From Chloroflexota bacterium (GTDB lineage Bacteria > Chloroflexota > Dehalococcoidia > Lucifugimonadales > Lucifugimonadaceae), in the NCBI GenBank assembly GCA_013204555.1, contig JABMNO010000010.1:1-64000 (forward strand): a stretch of 64,000 bases of DNA, given 5' to 3'. Made by a program: the position numbers and the translations under genes. The notes below the pieces were generated by a model. That model ran no database searches, had not been told where the DNA came from, and was given only the letters and a program-made list of their open reading frames with translations. How positions within the stretch are numbered: position 1 is the first letter of the stretch; each line of letters opens with the position of its first letter. Below, piece after piece: positions 32,719 through 41,044 of the stretch.

Positions 32719-33698
32719 CCGTCTATGAGCGGGATGGCCTCTTTGGCATGGTAGGTGATGATGATATCGGCGCCAGCTCGGGATATTGAGGTCAGCACCT
32801 CGATAATCGCCCTGTCCTCATCAATCCAGCCGTTCTGTGCCGCAGCCTTTAGCATGGAGTACTCACCGCTGACGTTGTAAGCGGCTACTGGGACTTCGGA
32901 GACACGGCGGGCCATTCGGATGATATCGAGATATTCGAGCGCTGGTTTCACCATCACGATGTCGGCGCCTTCAGCAATATCAGCACGAACTTCGCGCATC
33001 GCCTCACGGCCGTTGGCTGGATCCATCTGGTATGAGCGCCTATCGCCTTGTTTTGGAGCAGAATCGGCGGCGACTCGGAATGGGCCATAAAAAGCAGATG
33101 AGTACTTGGCTGCGTAGGCCATCAGCGTCGTTTCGGTGTGTCCTGCTGAATCCAATCCGGCTCGAATGGCAGCGATCTGACCATCCATCATTGCGGATGG
33201 TGCGACGATGTCCGCGCCTGCCTCAACATGCGAAACAGCGGTCTCGGCCAGCAATGGCAACGTCTCATCGTTATTGACCTCACCATTGGGCAAAAGGATG
33301 CCGCAATGGCCGTGATCTGTGTACTCACACATGCATACGTCGGTGGTCACGACAAGATCGGGTTGTGCGCTCTTGATTTCCCGCACGGCGTTCTGAACGA
33401 TGCCGTCTTTGGCGTACCCACCGGTGCCACGCGAATCCTTGGACTCCGGAATGCCGAAGAGAAGTACAGACGGAATCCCCAGCGAGGCGATCTCATCAAC
33501 CTCGGCCTTGAGATTATCGACTGACAATTGCGCGATGCCGGGCATCGGCTCAATAGGCTCTCGTACGTTCTTGCCGTGCGTGACAAAGATCGGGAACATG
33601 AACGTGTCGGGCGATAGCCTGGTTTCTCGAACCATGCTTCGAATAGCCGGTGTGCGGCGGAGGCGTCGACCGCGGTGAAATGTGTGCCCGTTACTCAT
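32715..33698 (-). CDS. hemB: HemB, porphobilinogen synthase
   Basis: Condenses two 5-aminolevulinate molecules to porphobilinogen. The zinc-binding cysteines are at about Cys122, Cys124 and Cys132 (DVCMCEYTDHGHCG), so it is a zinc enzyme. The Schiff-base lysines are in AYAAKYSSAFYGPFR (about Lys198) and MVKPALEYLD (about 252). The start is ATG 33698, which overlaps the cobA-hemD stop; the frame is open further upstream but inside the neighbouring gene. Length 327 aa is normal. It is the last gene of the haem operon. Confidence 0.96.
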   Translation of the reverse strand: MSNGHTFHRGRRLRRTPAIRSMVRETRLSPDTFMFPIFVTHGKNVREPIEPMPGIAQLSVDNLKAEVDEIASLGIPSVLLFGIPESKDSRGTGGYAKDGIVQNAVREIKSAQPDLVVTTDVCMCEYTDHGHCGILLPNGEVNNDETLPLLAETAVSHVEAGADIVAPSAMMDGQIAAIRAGLDSAGHTETTLMAYAAKYSSAFYGPFRVAADSAPKQGDRRSYQMDPANGREAMREVRADIAEGADIVMVKPALEYLDIIRMARRVSEVPVAAYNVSGEYSMLKAAAQNGWIDEDRAIIEVLTSISRAGADIIITYHAKEAIPLIDG

Positions 33699-35212
33699 TG
33701 ATAAAAGTGATCCACGAGTGCTTGTGTGAACGATTCCATCGTACGCTCTGAGGCCACCACGTTCACATTCAGGCCTCGTTCTCTCGCCCGCTCCGCAGTA
33801 ATAGGTCCCATGCAACCGACCGTAGTGGCGTTGATCAGATCAGTTTCCCCACCGAGCAGGTTGAGGAGATTATCGACGCCGCTTGAACTCGTAAATGTGG
33901 TGACGTCGATGCCAGACTCAAACGCCTCTCTCGCCTTTGCAGCGGAGTCCTCAGGAGCGAGTGTCTGATACCCCACGACGGCATCTACGGAAGCTCCAGA
34001 ATCCCGGAGTCCATTTTCCAGCGTGTCACGGCCGAGATCTGATCTGATGGCGAGTATTCGCTTACCACTGATTCCCAGATCGGCCAGAGCCTTGACGACT
34101 GCCTCAGAGACATACTCGTCTGGAACGAGGTCGGACGAAATGCCGAAAAGTTCCCGGACTGTCACCCCGGTAGCCGGGCCAACCGCAGCAACCTGGACCC
34201 CGGCGAAAGCTCGTGAGTCGACGCCCAGATGGCTCATGCGCTCGGAAACGCCGCGTACACCGTTGGAACTTGAGAAGACAATCCAGTCGTAGCTTGAGAT
34301 ATTCGACAGTGCGGCATCGAGTTCGGTCGTCTCTTCAAGCGGGACGATGGATATCAGGGGGAACTCCACACAGTTGGCGCCCTGCTCTTCAAGAAGCGTT
34401 CTAAACCTGCTTGCCTGGCTTCTTGTGCGGGTGACGAGAACCTTCTTGCCGAAGAGAGGCTGATTATCGAACCATCGCAGCGACGACCGAAGCTCCGTCA
34501 CTTCACCAATAACGAACGCAACAGGGGAGGAGAGGCCCGCTGCGGTCGCAATAGCAGCGATATCGCTCAGAGGGCCTGTGACGGCTCTCTGGCGACTCCA
34601 TGTACCCCATTGGATTATCGATGCAGGTCGGTCGGGGCTCATACCAGCATGGATAAGTTGCGACGTGATTTCTGGTAGCGCGGACCAGCCCATCATGAAC
34701 ACTATTGTTCCAGTCATCCTGGCCAGCGATTCAAAGTTGATCTGAGAGTCGGGCTTCTCCGGGTCCTCACTGCCAGTGATAAACGTTACGGACGTGGCCA
34801 GTCCACGGTGGGTGACCGGTATTCCCGCGTACGCTGCCGCCGCTACGGCTGAAGTTACGCCGGGGACGACTTCCCACGGGATTCCCGCTTCCACCAGCGC
34901 CAGGGCTTCTTCACCGCCACGCCCGAACACAAACGGGTCACCACCCTTGAGACGGCAAACGCTTTTTCCTTCAAGTGCCTTCTGGACGATCAGATCATTG
35001 ATCTCTGGCTGCCTGAGTCGCGTACGACCTGGAGTCTTGCCAACATCAATCAATTCTGCTTTAGGGGACGCGTTGATAAGCAGTTCTGGATTGGCTAATC
35101 GGTCGTATATAACGACTTCTGATTCCTGGATTATCTTGAGGCCTTTGACGGTGATCAAACCGGGGTCGCCGGGGCCCGCGCCCACAAGTGATACTTTTCC
35201 GGGTGATGGCAC
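33695..35212 (-). CDS. cobA-hemD: Fused uroporphyrinogen-III methyltransferase and uroporphyrinogen-III synthase
   Basis: Two enzymes in 505 aa. Residues 1 to about 245 are the SAM methyltransferase that makes precorrin-2 (VSLVGAGPGDPGLITVKG, GGDPFVFGRGGEE, VVPGVTSA, VTHRGLA). Residues about 250-505 are HemD, which cyclises hydroxymethylbilane to uroporphyrinogen III (KVLVTRTRSQASRF, DWIVFSSSNGV, TFTSSSGVDNLL). The fusion is common in several bacterial phyla. It starts 3 nt after hemC and overlaps hemB by 4 nt. Together with the sirC-like gene it covers siroheme synthesis. Confidence 0.95.
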   Translation of the reverse strand: MPSPGKVSLVGAGPGDPGLITVKGLKIIQESEVVIYDRLANPELLINASPKAELIDVGKTPGRTRLRQPEINDLIVQKALEGKSVCRLKGGDPFVFGRGGEEALALVEAGIPWEVVPGVTSAVAAAAYAGIPVTHRGLATSVTFITGSEDPEKPDSQINFESLARMTGTIVFMMGWSALPEITSQLIHAGMSPDRPASIIQWGTWSRQRAVTGPLSDIAAIATAAGLSSPVAFVIGEVTELRSSLRWFDNQPLFGKKVLVTRTRSQASRFRTLLEEQGANCVEFPLISIVPLEETTELDAALSNISSYDWIVFSSSNGVRGVSERMSHLGVDSRAFAGVQVAAVGPATGVTVRELFGISSDLVPDEYVSEAVVKALADLGISGKRILAIRSDLGRDTLENGLRDSGASVDAVVGYQTLAPEDSAAKAREAFESGIDVTTFTSSSGVDNLLNLLGGETDLINATTVGCMGPITAERARERGLNVNVVASERTMESFTQALVDHFYQ

Positions 35213-35215
35213 TGT

Positions 35216-36142
35216 CTAGTTACCGATCAGTTCGCCAGCACCCTTGCTCAAAAGCAGGGATGCCAGTTCATTGCCAAGGTCATCAGGCGTTGACAGTGAT
35301 CCAACAATCGTTTCTATGAGCACTCGTGAGCCATCAAGTGCTGATGCATATCCGGTCATAATTAATTTGCCGTCCAACGGACGGGCGTAAGCCGCAATAG
35401 GCGCAGAGCATCCCCCCTCTGTCCGTCGCAGGAATGCCCGCTCTGCTGTGGCAGCGATACGTGCCGAGCGGTCCTCGGCAGATGAGGCGATATTCCGAGC
35501 GTTTTCATCACCAGATCTGATTTCCAGAGCCACTGAACCCTGTCCCACGGCAGGTACAAATATGTTGGGGTCCAGGTGTTCCGCAACAACGCCTGCCCGA
35601 CCAAGTCGGTTGATTCCAGCCGCGGCCATGACACTGCCGTCGAGTCCACTGCCGTCTCCGCCAAGGGCTTTTTCGATCCGCGTAGGCACGTTGCCGCGGA
35701 TCTCACTTATTACAATATCCGGGCGTTGACTCAGCAATTGGGCCTTCCGGCGAGGGCTGCCAGTGCCGATGCGGGCGCCTGATGGCATATCTGAGAACGC
35801 ACAGTTCCAGCGATTGATGAGAACCTCCCGAGGGTCTTCGCGTTCCGTCACCGCTGCTATCTCAAATTGGGAATCCAGCTTACCGGGCATATCTTTCAGA
35901 CTGTGCACGGCTACATCAATCTCGTCTGCCAGTAGCGCGTCTTCAAGCGCCTTCGTGAATACGCCGACGCCCATCTGATCGAGTCGGGAATTCCGGTCAG
36001 CGTCACCGCGACTGTTTATCTCGATGATCGTAATCTCGATATCGGGGTGCTGACTGGCAAGTTGCATGACAACAGTCTTGCACTGTGTCATGGCCAGATC
36101 GCTGCCACGGGTGCCGATGCGTAGGGTCTGGGTATCAGACAT
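35216..36142 (-). CDS. hemC: HemC, hydroxymethylbilane synthase
   Basis: Polymerises four porphobilinogens. The dipyrromethane cofactor attaches to the Cys in TEGGCSAPIAAYA near residue 240. Other motifs are LRIGTRGSDLAMTQ at the start, AVHSLKDMPG, RIGTGSPRRKAQLL and EIRGNVPTRIEKAL. At 308 aa it is normal. It lies between the sirC-like gene (35 nt gap) and the cobA-hemD fusion (3 nt gap). Confidence 0.96.
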   Translation of the reverse strand: MSDTQTLRIGTRGSDLAMTQCKTVVMQLASQHPDIEITIIEINSRGDADRNSRLDQMGVGVFTKALEDALLADEIDVAVHSLKDMPGKLDSQFEIAAVTEREDPREVLINRWNCAFSDMPSGARIGTGSPRRKAQLLSQRPDIVISEIRGNVPTRIEKALGGDGSGLDGSVMAAAGINRLGRAGVVAEHLDPNIFVPAVGQGSVALEIRSGDENARNIASSAEDRSARIAATAERAFLRRTEGGCSAPIAAYARPLDGKLIMTGYASALDGSRVLIETIVGSLSTPDDLGNELASLLLSKGAGELIGN

Positions 36143-36177
36143 GATGAACTCGAAGGGTCGATAAGGTCCGAGGGAAC

Positions 36178-36849
36178 CTATTCCCCTGCGTTGACCTTTG
36201 CCTTCGCTTCGAGGCCGTTGACCAGCATTTTCTTTGCCCGGTCCGGATCGCCGGACTCGAACATCTCCAGAACCTCAGTCGTCATGACTTCTTGCCAGTC
36301 GTTGGGAGTTAGCGACAGTTCACGCGCCCTAACGTCTGTACGAATGTCAGCCAGTATGGGACCAACATCGGCCCACCGTAAGCACTGGCAGTAACCGTGG
36401 TCGCTAATCTGTTCCCGTAGACGACGTGCTAGAGCGGGGCTTGTGCCTGCGGTAGACACGGACACCGTGACATCCTGACGCTGAATGATCGCTGGCGCGA
36501 TGAACGTGCACAGCGGCGTCACATCCATCACGTTCATGAGAATATTGCGCTCACGGGCCTCTTTAGCGGCGGCTTCGTTGACCTCCTGAGAAGACGTATC
36601 AGCGACGACCACAATCCATGCGCCTTCAAGGTCGCCTGCCTGATAAGTTCGTTTCACCCACTTGACTGTGCCGTTGTATGCCAACTCTTTAAGGCCTTCG
36701 GATGTGTCAGCCTCGGGTGCGAAAAAAGTGACGTCTCCACCACACTCAAGGAAGTACCGCACTTTACGTTCGGCTTCATGCCCGTCCCCGCCGTAGACCT
36801 GACAAGATCGGCCTCGGACGTCCAGATTGATTGGGTAGTAAGCGGGCAA
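36178..36849 (-). CDS. Precorrin-2 dehydrogenase (siroheme synthase N-domain, SirC-like)
   Basis: 223-aa protein with the Rossmann NAD site and dimer domain of CysG/Met8: YYPINLDVRGRSCQVYGGDGHEAERKVRYFLECGGDVTFFAP, NVMDVTPLCTFIAPAIIQRQDVTVSVSTAGTSPALARRLR. It oxidises precorrin-2 to sirohydrochlorin; whether it also chelates iron is uncertain. The GGGxVA loop is replaced by GGDGHEA. The start is TTG 36849 with GGGAG about 8 nt upstream. It lies between ahbAB and hemC. Confidence 0.9.
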   Translation of the reverse strand: MPAYYPINLDVRGRSCQVYGGDGHEAERKVRYFLECGGDVTFFAPEADTSEGLKELAYNGTVKWVKRTYQAGDLEGAWIVVVADTSSQEVNEAAAKEARERNILMNVMDVTPLCTFIAPAIIQRQDVTVSVSTAGTSPALARRLREQISDHGYCQCLRWADVGPILADIRTDVRARELSLTPNDWQEVMTTEVLEMFESGDPDRAKKMLVNGLEAKAKVNAGE

Positions 36850-36910
36850 GTCAGTTTCTCCCTGTCAGTAGCGTGATGGGCATCGACACAGATGCGGTGA
36901 TCAATTCGAG

Positions 36911-37972
36911 CTAAACGAAGTAGCGAACCCTGGTCTTCTTATATTCCCGGGTTGAGAAAACGAGTTGTCGGTCATCGATGCCGATCTGCCTGGCGATCTC
37001 TACGGCAATCTCTTCGCACTCGTCTTCAGTGGTCGCGTGAATCATGGTGTAGTGACTGTACTTCCAGTCATCGTACGTGGGCCGTTCATAGCAGTGCGTA
37101 ACGTGGGATGACATAGCCATAAGATCGCCGACCTCTTGCGACCTTTCTGCTGGAACATTCCATACAACCATAGCGTTGGCGCTGAAGCCAGCGCGACGGT
37201 GATACAGGACGGCGCTAAAGCGGCGCATCAGTTTGCGCTTAACCATGTCGTCGGAGTAATCAAACATCTCCTGCACGGACATGCCAAGTCGTTCTGCCAT
37301 CGCGTCAAACGGCCTTGAGACCGCTTCCAGATCTTCTTGCATCTCGCGAATAACTTCGATGTCGCGCTCAGAAACAGGCTGCGCCTTGTTCCAGTCCGCA
37401 TCTACATCTGAGCCAACGTTCTTTCCCGTCTCAGGAGCAGCGTAGTTCTCAGTGGCATTGCTACGCTTGTTGACCATGTCAAAATTGACGCCAATTTTGA
37501 AGAACTGCTTGGTTGGCAGGAGACGCCATGCAATAGCGTTTGTCTCCTTGCCCATCTGTTCAACTGTTTCTTCGAGTGAAACACCGGGCGCCACCGCCAC
37601 GGTGAACCAGAGATTGAAATGACCGGTCCGGCCGTAGTTGTGGCTCACGCCGGGATGCTGGTTAATGATCTGAGCGCCTGCATCTAATTCATCATCATTG
37701 AACCTCATCGCGACAAGCGATGATTTGTAACCGAGGCGACGGGTATCGAAGATCGCACTGACCTGCCGCACCACATTCCGTTTCTTGAGATCGGTCATGA
37801 GTTCAAGAATGTGTTTCTCGGAAGTGCCGAGCCGATCTGCGATTACTTTGTACGGCTTTTCATCGAGAGGGAATTCTGACTGAATGAGATTCAGCAGTTC
37901 CTGCTCGACCTTTTCGAATGACTTAGTTGTGGACATAGGTTGTGGTTCGGCGCTTCCTGAACTCTTCGGCAC
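36911..37972 (-). CDS. ahbAB: Fused siroheme decarboxylase AhbA-AhbB (AsnC/Lrp-like)
   Basis: 353 aa made of two homologous AsnC-like units, each a winged-helix HTH followed by an alpha/beta domain. The first unit is about 15-160 (PYKVIADRLGTSEKHILELM...VRQVSAIFDTRRLGY) and the second about 190-353 (PFDAMAERLGMSVQEMFDYS...MRRFSAVLYHRRAGF). Both end strands carry the RR-containing motif of siroheme decarboxylases, which remove two acetate carboxyls to give didecarboxysiroheme. Placement with hemB, hemC, cobA-hemD and sirC supports this over a transcription factor. The start may be 37972 or ATG 37936. The AhbC and AhbD radical SAM enzymes are not in the window. Confidence 0.82.
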   Translation of the reverse strand: MPKSSGSAEPQPMSTTKSFEKVEQELLNLIQSEFPLDEKPYKVIADRLGTSEKHILELMTDLKKRNVVRQVSAIFDTRRLGYKSSLVAMRFNDDELDAGAQIINQHPGVSHNYGRTGHFNLWFTVAVAPGVSLEETVEQMGKETNAIAWRLLPTKQFFKIGVNFDMVNKRSNATENYAAPETGKNVGSDVDADWNKAQPVSERDIEVIREMQEDLEAVSRPFDAMAERLGMSVQEMFDYSDDMVKRKLMRRFSAVLYHRRAGFSANAMVVWNVPAERSQEVGDLMAMSSHVTHCYERPTYDDWKYSHYTMIHATTEDECEEIAVEIARQIGIDDRQLVFSTREYKKTRVRYFV

Positions 37973-37997
37973 GGTGGAATTTCGGCGTCAGCTACGG

Positions 37998-38033
37998 ATT
38001 GTAACGTCCACTCTCATAAGCATAAATGAGTGG
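37998..38033 (-). promoter_or_regulatory. Candidate promoter and operator of the haem operon
   Basis: The minus strand has TACAAT (38003-37998) as a -10 box. Upstream, overlapping the expected -35 position, is an imperfect palindrome 38008-38033: CCACTC(TC)AT, 8-nt centre, ATGAGTGG. The arrangement suggests repressor control of ahbAB and the following hem genes. Confidence 0.35.
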
Positions 38034-38056
38034 GATGTGAGATCAAGAGGAAGTTC

Positions 38057-38947
38057 TCACAGGACGAGTTCAGCGATTAGCCTGCGTGCCCGCACGGCGT
38101 CGACATGGGTTGCGACGCTCAGCAGCGGCCCGTTCGAGTCCCGATATGTATTGCCTCGTGTCTCGTCGTTTGAGCAATCTAAGGATACGCCGGTTACATC
38201 GATCTCGACAATCGACGGATCAATCGCGACCGCCACTGCAAGCGGGTCGCACAGTTGGAACACTTCACGATCCGGGTGAGTCTTGAACCACGCTCGCATC
38301 ATCTCTCCACACGGCGTTTGACTGGATTCCACATCGGGTGGAGCAAACGTCACGAGGTTGCAGACATCCAGACCAATCAGCGTGATCGGTATCCCTGATT
38401 TAAACACCCGTTCGGCGGCTTCCGGGTCGTTCCATGTGTTGAACTCTGCGAATTCGGTCCTATTTCCCGGACCATCTACGGCGCCGCCCATGACTATCAT
38501 TTCCCTGATTGAACTGGTGATGTCGGGATAACTCTCCAGTAGCAACGCGATGTTGGTGAGTGGCCCAATTGGGAGAAGAGTGACCGGTTTGGGCGCATCG
38601 CTCAGCTGCGTTGCCAGCCACTCGCCCGCATCAGTTGAAGCGAGTGAACGCGTCGGCAGTGGCAAGCCCATGGATAGTCCGCCAGGGCCGTGAAAATCCC
38701 GTGCGTACACAAAGGGACGAGTTAGCCCGCTCTCGGCGCCGCGCGCAACCTCAATGTCGTCAGCTCCAAAGGCGTGCAGAGTCTTGAGGGCGTTGGCCGT
38801 GGTGTCTTCGAGCGAGGCATTGCCTCCCACAGTCGTGACACCAACAAGGTCCAGGTGGGAGTTGGCTACCGCCATAGCGATAGCTAGAAAATCGTCAACG
38901 CCGGGGTCGGCATCGATGATCACCGGTATTACAGGCTGAGTCGTCAT
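38057..38947 (-). CDS. Nucleoside hydrolase (IunH family)
   Basis: Hydrolyses the N-glycosidic bond of ribonucleosides. The calcium-binding motif IIDADPGVDDFLA (about 10-22) is complete, with GGN near 42-44, GPLTNIALLLE near 127 and the metal Asp in CDPLAVAVAID near 238. At 296 aa it is normal. It lies 1 nt downstream of the epimerase gene, so it belongs to the long minus-strand run. Substrate preference cannot be read. Confidence 0.92.
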   Translation of the reverse strand: MTTQPVIPVIIDADPGVDDFLAIAMAVANSHLDLVGVTTVGGNASLEDTTANALKTLHAFGADDIEVARGAESGLTRPFVYARDFHGPGGLSMGLPLPTRSLASTDAGEWLATQLSDAPKPVTLLPIGPLTNIALLLESYPDITSSIREMIVMGGAVDGPGNRTEFAEFNTWNDPEAAERVFKSGIPITLIGLDVCNLVTFAPPDVESSQTPCGEMMRAWFKTHPDREVFQLCDPLAVAVAIDPSIVEIDVTGVSLDCSNDETRGNTYRDSNGPLLSVATHVDAVRARRLIAELVL

Positions 38948-38948
38948 G

Positions 38949-39923
38949 TTATTTAGCCGCCATCAGAGCTTGCTCGGAACTGTAACGGGGTCGCCAACCG
39001 AGCTCTTTTTCTGCGAGAGCAATATCCACACTCCATGGGTATTGAATGAAATCGACGCCACTTCCGGGAGACTTGTTCTGGAGACGCGCAGCCCACGTCG
39101 CTGCCGTCATCGCTTTGAGTAATTGCCCGGGAATTGGTATCGATATATTGCCGAATAGCGATGCCATGCTGCGCCAATCGATGGAATCAAGCCCGGCAAG
39201 ATTGTAAACACCGGAGCCAGTAGCGCAGAGGGCGATCTCAAATGCCGATGTCTGATCGTCGATGTGGAGAAACTGCATCACGGGATTCTTGAACGCTGGA
39301 ACCGGCAGTAGTTTCATTTTTAGCGTGTTGAGTATGAAGTTCTCTGAGTTGGGCCCCATCACAGGACATCCTCGATAGATGATGGTTGTCGCACCGGGAG
39401 TCTCTTCGCCCCACTGACGGATCAACGTTTCAGAAGCGATCTTATCCACCGAGTAGTGAAATCCAGGTAATGGCAGGGCGGCGTCACTCTCAATGAACGG
39501 CCGCTCATTCTCAGCCCGCGCTCCATACACCGTGGTGCTACTTGGATAGATAAAACGGCGGATGCCAAGGTCTGTGCAGGTTTTCAGGAGCTTAGCGGTA
39601 GCGCCCACGTTGACCGTACGGGCCTCAGCGGGTCGCCTTGGCGGCCGGACGATATATGCGAGGTGGAATACAGCTTCCACACCGTGCAATGAAAAAAGAT
39701 CTTCATGCGATTCCCGCACGTCCCTACGGTGGAACACAACCTTCTCATGTCCTGAGAACTCAGCCTCACGAACGTCTGTTGCGACGACGCGCTCGATGCC
39801 ATCCAGCCCGACAAGGTGGTTGATCAGGTTCTGTCCGAAAAACCCGGCCGCGCCTGTAACCGCTACCCGAGAGGGCAGATCAGCCTCCCTCTCCACCCGG
39901 TGCAACCTCATCATTGAAGTCAA
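38949..39923 (-). CDS. NAD-dependent epimerase/dehydratase (extended SDR)
   Basis: 324 aa with the glycine motif VTGAAGFFGQNL, the Asp after strand 2 (ATDVRE), the catalytic Ser/Thr region YPSSTTVYG and YSVDK as YxxxK. It acts on a nucleotide sugar or related substrate. The first start, 39923, overlaps the upstream gene (stop 39880) by 44 nt, and GTG 39899 would shorten the overlap. It lies between a hypothetical gene and the nucleoside hydrolase. Confidence 0.88.
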   Translation of the reverse strand: MTSMMRLHRVEREADLPSRVAVTGAAGFFGQNLINHLVGLDGIERVVATDVREAEFSGHEKVVFHRRDVRESHEDLFSLHGVEAVFHLAYIVRPPRRPAEARTVNVGATAKLLKTCTDLGIRRFIYPSSTTVYGARAENERPFIESDAALPLPGFHYSVDKIASETLIRQWGEETPGATTIIYRGCPVMGPNSENFILNTLKMKLLPVPAFKNPVMQFLHIDDQTSAFEIALCATGSGVYNLAGLDSIDWRSMASLFGNISIPIPGQLLKAMTAATWAARLQNKSPGSGVDFIQYPWSVDIALAEKELGWRPRYSSEQALMAAK

Positions 39924-40263
39924 ATTTCAGCGTTCCAAGGCCAGGCACGATAAATCCAAGCTCGATCTTTCGATCTCCTGATGCCAACTGATCGCCCTTG
40001 AAATAGAGAAGTATGTCTCGGTTCAACTTCAGGCCAAACGTGTTCTCGTCCGTGACAGCGGTGAACGACGTTTCCTCTCCCTCATTGTCAAAATATGAGT
40101 CTTCAAGGGCAATTTCAGCCCCATCCACAGTTACCGGAATGAGGCCCTTCGCATAACCAGAACCGAGAGTGTTCTTCAATTTGAATCCCCAACCGTCTTC
40201 ACGATTGTGAAGGCTTCCTTTGAGGTACAAACGACGAAGGATGAATGCTGGAACTCCCGGCAC
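39880..40263 (-). CDS. Uncharacterised small protein
   Basis: 127 aa, starting with GTG 40263 with AGGAG 6 nt upstream. It is predicted to be mostly beta strands (VPAFILRRLYLKGSL; GFKLKNTLGSGYAKGLIPVTV; TFGLKLNRDILLYFKGD; FIVPGLGTLKFDF) with no signal peptide. I do not recognise a family. It sits within the run of carbohydrate-type genes and overlaps the epimerase, which argues that it is real and co-expressed. Confidence 0.72.
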   Translation of the reverse strand: MPGVPAFILRRLYLKGSLHNREDGWGFKLKNTLGSGYAKGLIPVTVDGAEIALEDSYFDNEGEETSFTAVTDENTFGLKLNRDILLYFKGDQLASGDRKIELGFIVPGLGTLKFDFNDEVAPGGEGG

Positions 40264-40305
40264 CGGGCACTCCTAAATGAATATTGAAATCTGGTGATGT
40301 CTGGT

Positions 40306-40986
40306 CTAAACGTCGAATCCGGACCGCATCCTGTAGATCGCCCGTTCACGCTCGATAGCATCAGGCGGTAACTCTATGGAGCCGTTCCAGAGTTCAGAAT
40401 AGAAGTATATCTGTGCGGCCTTCTCAACCAGCGTGCATATCTCAAGCGCTCTCGACACAGATGTACCAACTGCGCACATGCCGTGGTGCCTGAGCAGGCA
40501 GGCGCCTTTTTCAGCCAGCGCTTCTACAGCGAACTCGGCAAGCTCATCGGACGCCGGTTCCCCGTACTTCGCGACGTCAACCTGCCCGCCAACGTAGACG
40601 ACAAGTTCATCGATAACTGGAAGAATCGGTTTTCCCGCGATACCCACGACCGTCGCAAACGTCGAGTGCGTATGCATGATCGCCTGGACGTCAGGCCGTG
40701 CCTGGTAGATGGCTCGATGCATCAGGGATTCGGTTGAGGGAATGGATTCGCCGTCCAGGGGTTCGATTTCAGAATTAACGATGACGAGATCGTTGGATCG
40801 CAACTGCTCATACGGGACTGACGAAGGCGTGACCATGAACGCCGCCGTATTTGCGTCGGCCCACTCATCGTTGTCCGCCAACCGAACGCTGGCGTTGCCG
40901 GCCGTGCCCGTCACAAGCCCACGGTCCAGCATCGCCTTCGATGCGCTAAGTAGCTCTTGCCGTTGAATGTCGAAAAGTTTTTCCAT
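40306..40986 (-). CDS. Class II aldolase / adducin-family protein
   Basis: 226 aa. The zinc site has His105 and His107 (MHTHSTFATVVG) and a His in LLRHHGMCAVG near 167; the catalytic Glu86 is in STESLMH. GTAGNASVR near 27-35 is the phosphate-binding loop. It resembles fuculose-1-phosphate aldolase and sugar-acid-phosphate aldolases. The kinase and 2-hydroxyacid dehydrogenase upstream suggest oxidation, phosphorylation and cleavage of a sugar acid. Confidence 0.9.
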   Translation of the reverse strand: MEKLFDIQRQELLSASKAMLDRGLVTGTAGNASVRLADNDEWADANTAAFMVTPSSVPYEQLRSNDLVIVNSEIEPLDGESIPSTESLMHRAIYQARPDVQAIMHTHSTFATVVGIAGKPILPVIDELVVYVGGQVDVAKYGEPASDELAEFAVEALAEKGACLLRHHGMCAVGTSVSRALEICTLVEKAAQIYFYSELWNGSIELPPDAIERERAIYRMRSGFDV

Positions 40987-41044
40987 GATTATTGAATTGA
41001 ACGTGGTTGCTCAGGCTGAGGGGTGGTCGATCACTCGACTATAC

